Below, in pieces: positions 62,170 to 64,000 of a DNA stretch of 64,000 bases (the stretch's first letter is position 1; every line of letters begins with the position of its first letter). The notes beneath the pieces were generated by a model. That model was not told the origin of the DNA, searched no databases, and saw only the letters and a program-made list of their open reading frames with translations. A program made the position numbers and the translations under genes. Origin of the DNA: Dryobates pubescens (Eukaryota; Chordata; Aves; Piciformes; Picidae). Location of the stretch: NCBI RefSeq assembly GCF_014839835.1, contig NC_071642.1, positions 8,182,955-8,246,954 on the forward strand, given 5' to 3'.

Positions 62170-63100
62170 ACTGGTCAGAGCCCAGCTTGCCCTCACCTCA
62201 TCCCTGGTCACTGCTCCACCTCCCCCTCACTCCTCAGCAGTGGTTTTACATCTCCAGCACCAGCTGAGGGCTCTGGTGACCTCCCCAAGAGCCAGCATGG
62301 GGACATCAGGCACCTTAGGGAGACATGGAGCATCCATGGCCTCGCTTTGCCAAACCAGGACTCCCCTCCAAGAGAGCAGGACTGCCCTGAGCAGATGAGT
62401 TTTGGCAAGCCCAGCCCAGCCCCACTCTCAGACTTTCATCTCTCCAAACCTGCAAGATCAAATCTGGTGCCATCTCCAGCTGGATTCTGAAGCCAGGTTG
62501 CCACCTCCCAAACCCATCCATCCACCCACCCACCCACCCATCCATCCCTCCCTCCCTCCCCTGTCCCCAGTGTTATGTGATGGTCTTCTTGCCACCACCC
62601 TGAGACAGAGAAGCCCCTCCTGAACTCACCATCTCACCTAGGAGACCCTCAGTTTCCTGATGGACCCTCCCCAAGCCCTGCTGATAGACCAACACCCACT
62701 TACTGACACCATTAGTGTCCCCAACCCAACACTAGTCACCAGCTGCTCCTTCTCTACCACCAGCAAGTGGCTCAGCTCCTCTCACCCCCAAGGACCCCCC
62801 AAGGCTGTTCCTCAGGAGCTCCAGGGTTATCCCTGGGCTTGCTCCCTGCCCCAGGTTCTCTCCTAATCTGCTCAGCTCAGATTTTCCCCTCAGCTTCATG
62901 GATCAGCCCTTGGCAGCCAACAGGTCCACGTGTGTCAGGCAGGAGGAGGTTCCCCTTGCCCTGGGACACCATGGAGCTGGGACCTACCTGGGCTGGAGGC
63001 CAGGAGCACCAACCATGCCTGGACTGGGGGTTGGGAAACCTGTGGCTTGACCTTCTGAAATGGGCAACCAGCAGGACCAGAGAGGTCCAAAGCCACCAAA
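62170..63100. other. TGFA intron 1, mostly unique with a TCCA/CCCA microsatellite
   Basis: A short microsatellite of CCAT, CCAC and CCTC words is at about 62515-62560. The rest shows no recognisable feature. Confidence 0.6.
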
Positions 63101-63104
63101 GCAG

Positions 63105-64000
63105 CAGGGAGCAGAGGGGAGCTGGGTGTCCCCAGACTGAGCTGAGGAGGCAGCAAAGCAGCAGGGAGCAGAGGGGAGCTGGGTGTCACCAGACTGAGCT
63201 GAGCAGCAGCAGGGAGCAGGGGGGAGCTGGGTGTCCCCAGACGGAGCTGAGCAGCAGCAGGGAGCAGGGGGGAGCTGGGTGTCCCCAGACTGAGCTGAGC
63301 AGCAGCAGGGAGCAGGGGGGAGCTGGGTGTCCCCAGACTGAGCTGAGCAGCAGCAGGGAGCAGGGGGGAGCTGGGTGTCCCCAGACGGAGCTGAGCAGCA
63401 GCAGGGAGCAGAGGGGAGCTGGGTGTCCCCAGACTGAGCTGAGCAGCAGCAGGGAGCAGAGGGGAGCTGGGTGTCCCCAGACTGAGCTGAGCAGCAGCAG
63501 GGAGCAGAGGGGAGCTGGGTGTCACCAGACTGAGCTGAGCAGCAGCAGGGAGCAGGGGGGAGCTGGGTGTCCCCAGACTGAGCTGAGCAGCAGCAGGGAG
63601 CAGAGGGGAGCTGGGTGTCCCCAGACTGAGCTGAGCAGCAGCAGGGAGCAGGGGGGAGCTGGGTGTCCCCAGACTGAGCTGAGGAGGCAGCAAAGCAGCA
63701 GGGAGCAGAGGGGAGCTGGGTGTCCCAAGACTGAGCTGAGCAGCAGCAAAGCAGCAGGGAGCAGGGGGGAGCTGGGTGTCCCCAGATGGAGCTGAGCAGC
63801 AGCAGGGAGCAGAGGGGAGCTGGGTGTCCCCAGATGGAGCTGAGCAGCAGCAGGGAGCAGAGGGGAGCTGGGTGTCCCCAGACTGAGCTGAGCAGCAGCA
63901 GGGAGCAGAGGGGAGCTGGGTGTCCCCAGACTGAGCTGAGCAGCAGCAGGGAGCAGAGGGGAGCTGGGTGTCACCAGACTGAGCTGAGCAGCAGCAGGGA
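63105..64000. repeat. 48-bp minisatellite running off the right edge
   Basis: At least 18 units of 48 bp, some lengthened by an AAAGCAGCAGG insert, with core GGGGAGCTGGGTGTCCCCAG. Because 48 is a multiple of 3, frames stay open through it on both strands. Continues beyond the window. Confidence 0.96.

Noticed and set aside
62767-63974. Frames of 250-340 residues with 16-residue repeats
   Set aside because: A 48-bp unit is a multiple of 3 and so keeps frames open; there is no evidence of a gene.

Overview
This is vertebrate nuclear DNA from a bird. The evidence is a very high density of CR1 LINE fragments on both strands, compact introns with GT-AG borders, and six recognisable vertebrate genes in the order C2orf42, TIA1, PCYOX1, SNRPG, FAM136A, TGFA. 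From memory this is the gene order of human chromosome 2p13, so the block is old conserved synteny. The GC-rich sequence and the many minisatellites suggest a small avian chromosome. The CR1 load would suit a woodpecker-like (piciform) genome, but that is a weak inference.

Layout: 1-1014 holds C-rich repeats. C2orf42 (minus strand, 8 coding exons, 588 codons) spans 1015-8227, with a probable 5' UTR exon in a CpG island at 10.2-11.0 kb. TIA1 (minus, 12 coding exons, 368 codons) runs from 13545 to 32021. Its 3' UTR side holds a polypurine/polypyrimidine array of about 700 bp, and its promoter CpG island is at 31.2-32.35 kb. A tRNA-Gly(CCC) gene lies just upstream of TIA1 (32465-32535). Next comes a broken partial copy of PCYOX1 (32.6-33.97 kb), then intact PCYOX1 (plus strand, 6 exons, 496 codons, 36439-41403). 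SNRPG (minus, 4 exons, 76 codons) is at 43881-45929 and FAM136A (minus, 3 exons, 145 codons) at 46954-49574. The last five exons of TGFA (minus) lie at 52804-59693. The signal-peptide exon of TGFA is beyond the right edge, so 59694-64000 is TGFA intron 1.

For all six genes the exon phases and lengths add up to open frames of the expected family length, so the models are well supported even though they were made by eye. The products are unrelated in pathway: an RNA-binding splicing and stress-granule protein, a core Sm protein, a lysosomal prenylcysteine oxidase, a mitochondrial intermembrane-space protein, a growth-factor precursor, and a poorly known zinc-finger-like protein. They are neighbours by synteny and do not form an operon.

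The most notable non-genic signals are: minisatellites that have grown out of functional gene borders (a C2orf42 splice donor, a TGFA intron repeated with its own splice borders, a PCYOX1-like start codon); remnants of a tandem duplication on both sides of PCYOX1; repeated placement of CR1 3' ends right beside exons; the CU-rich array on the TIA1 3' side; and a 38-bp perfect palindrome in the TGFA 3' region.
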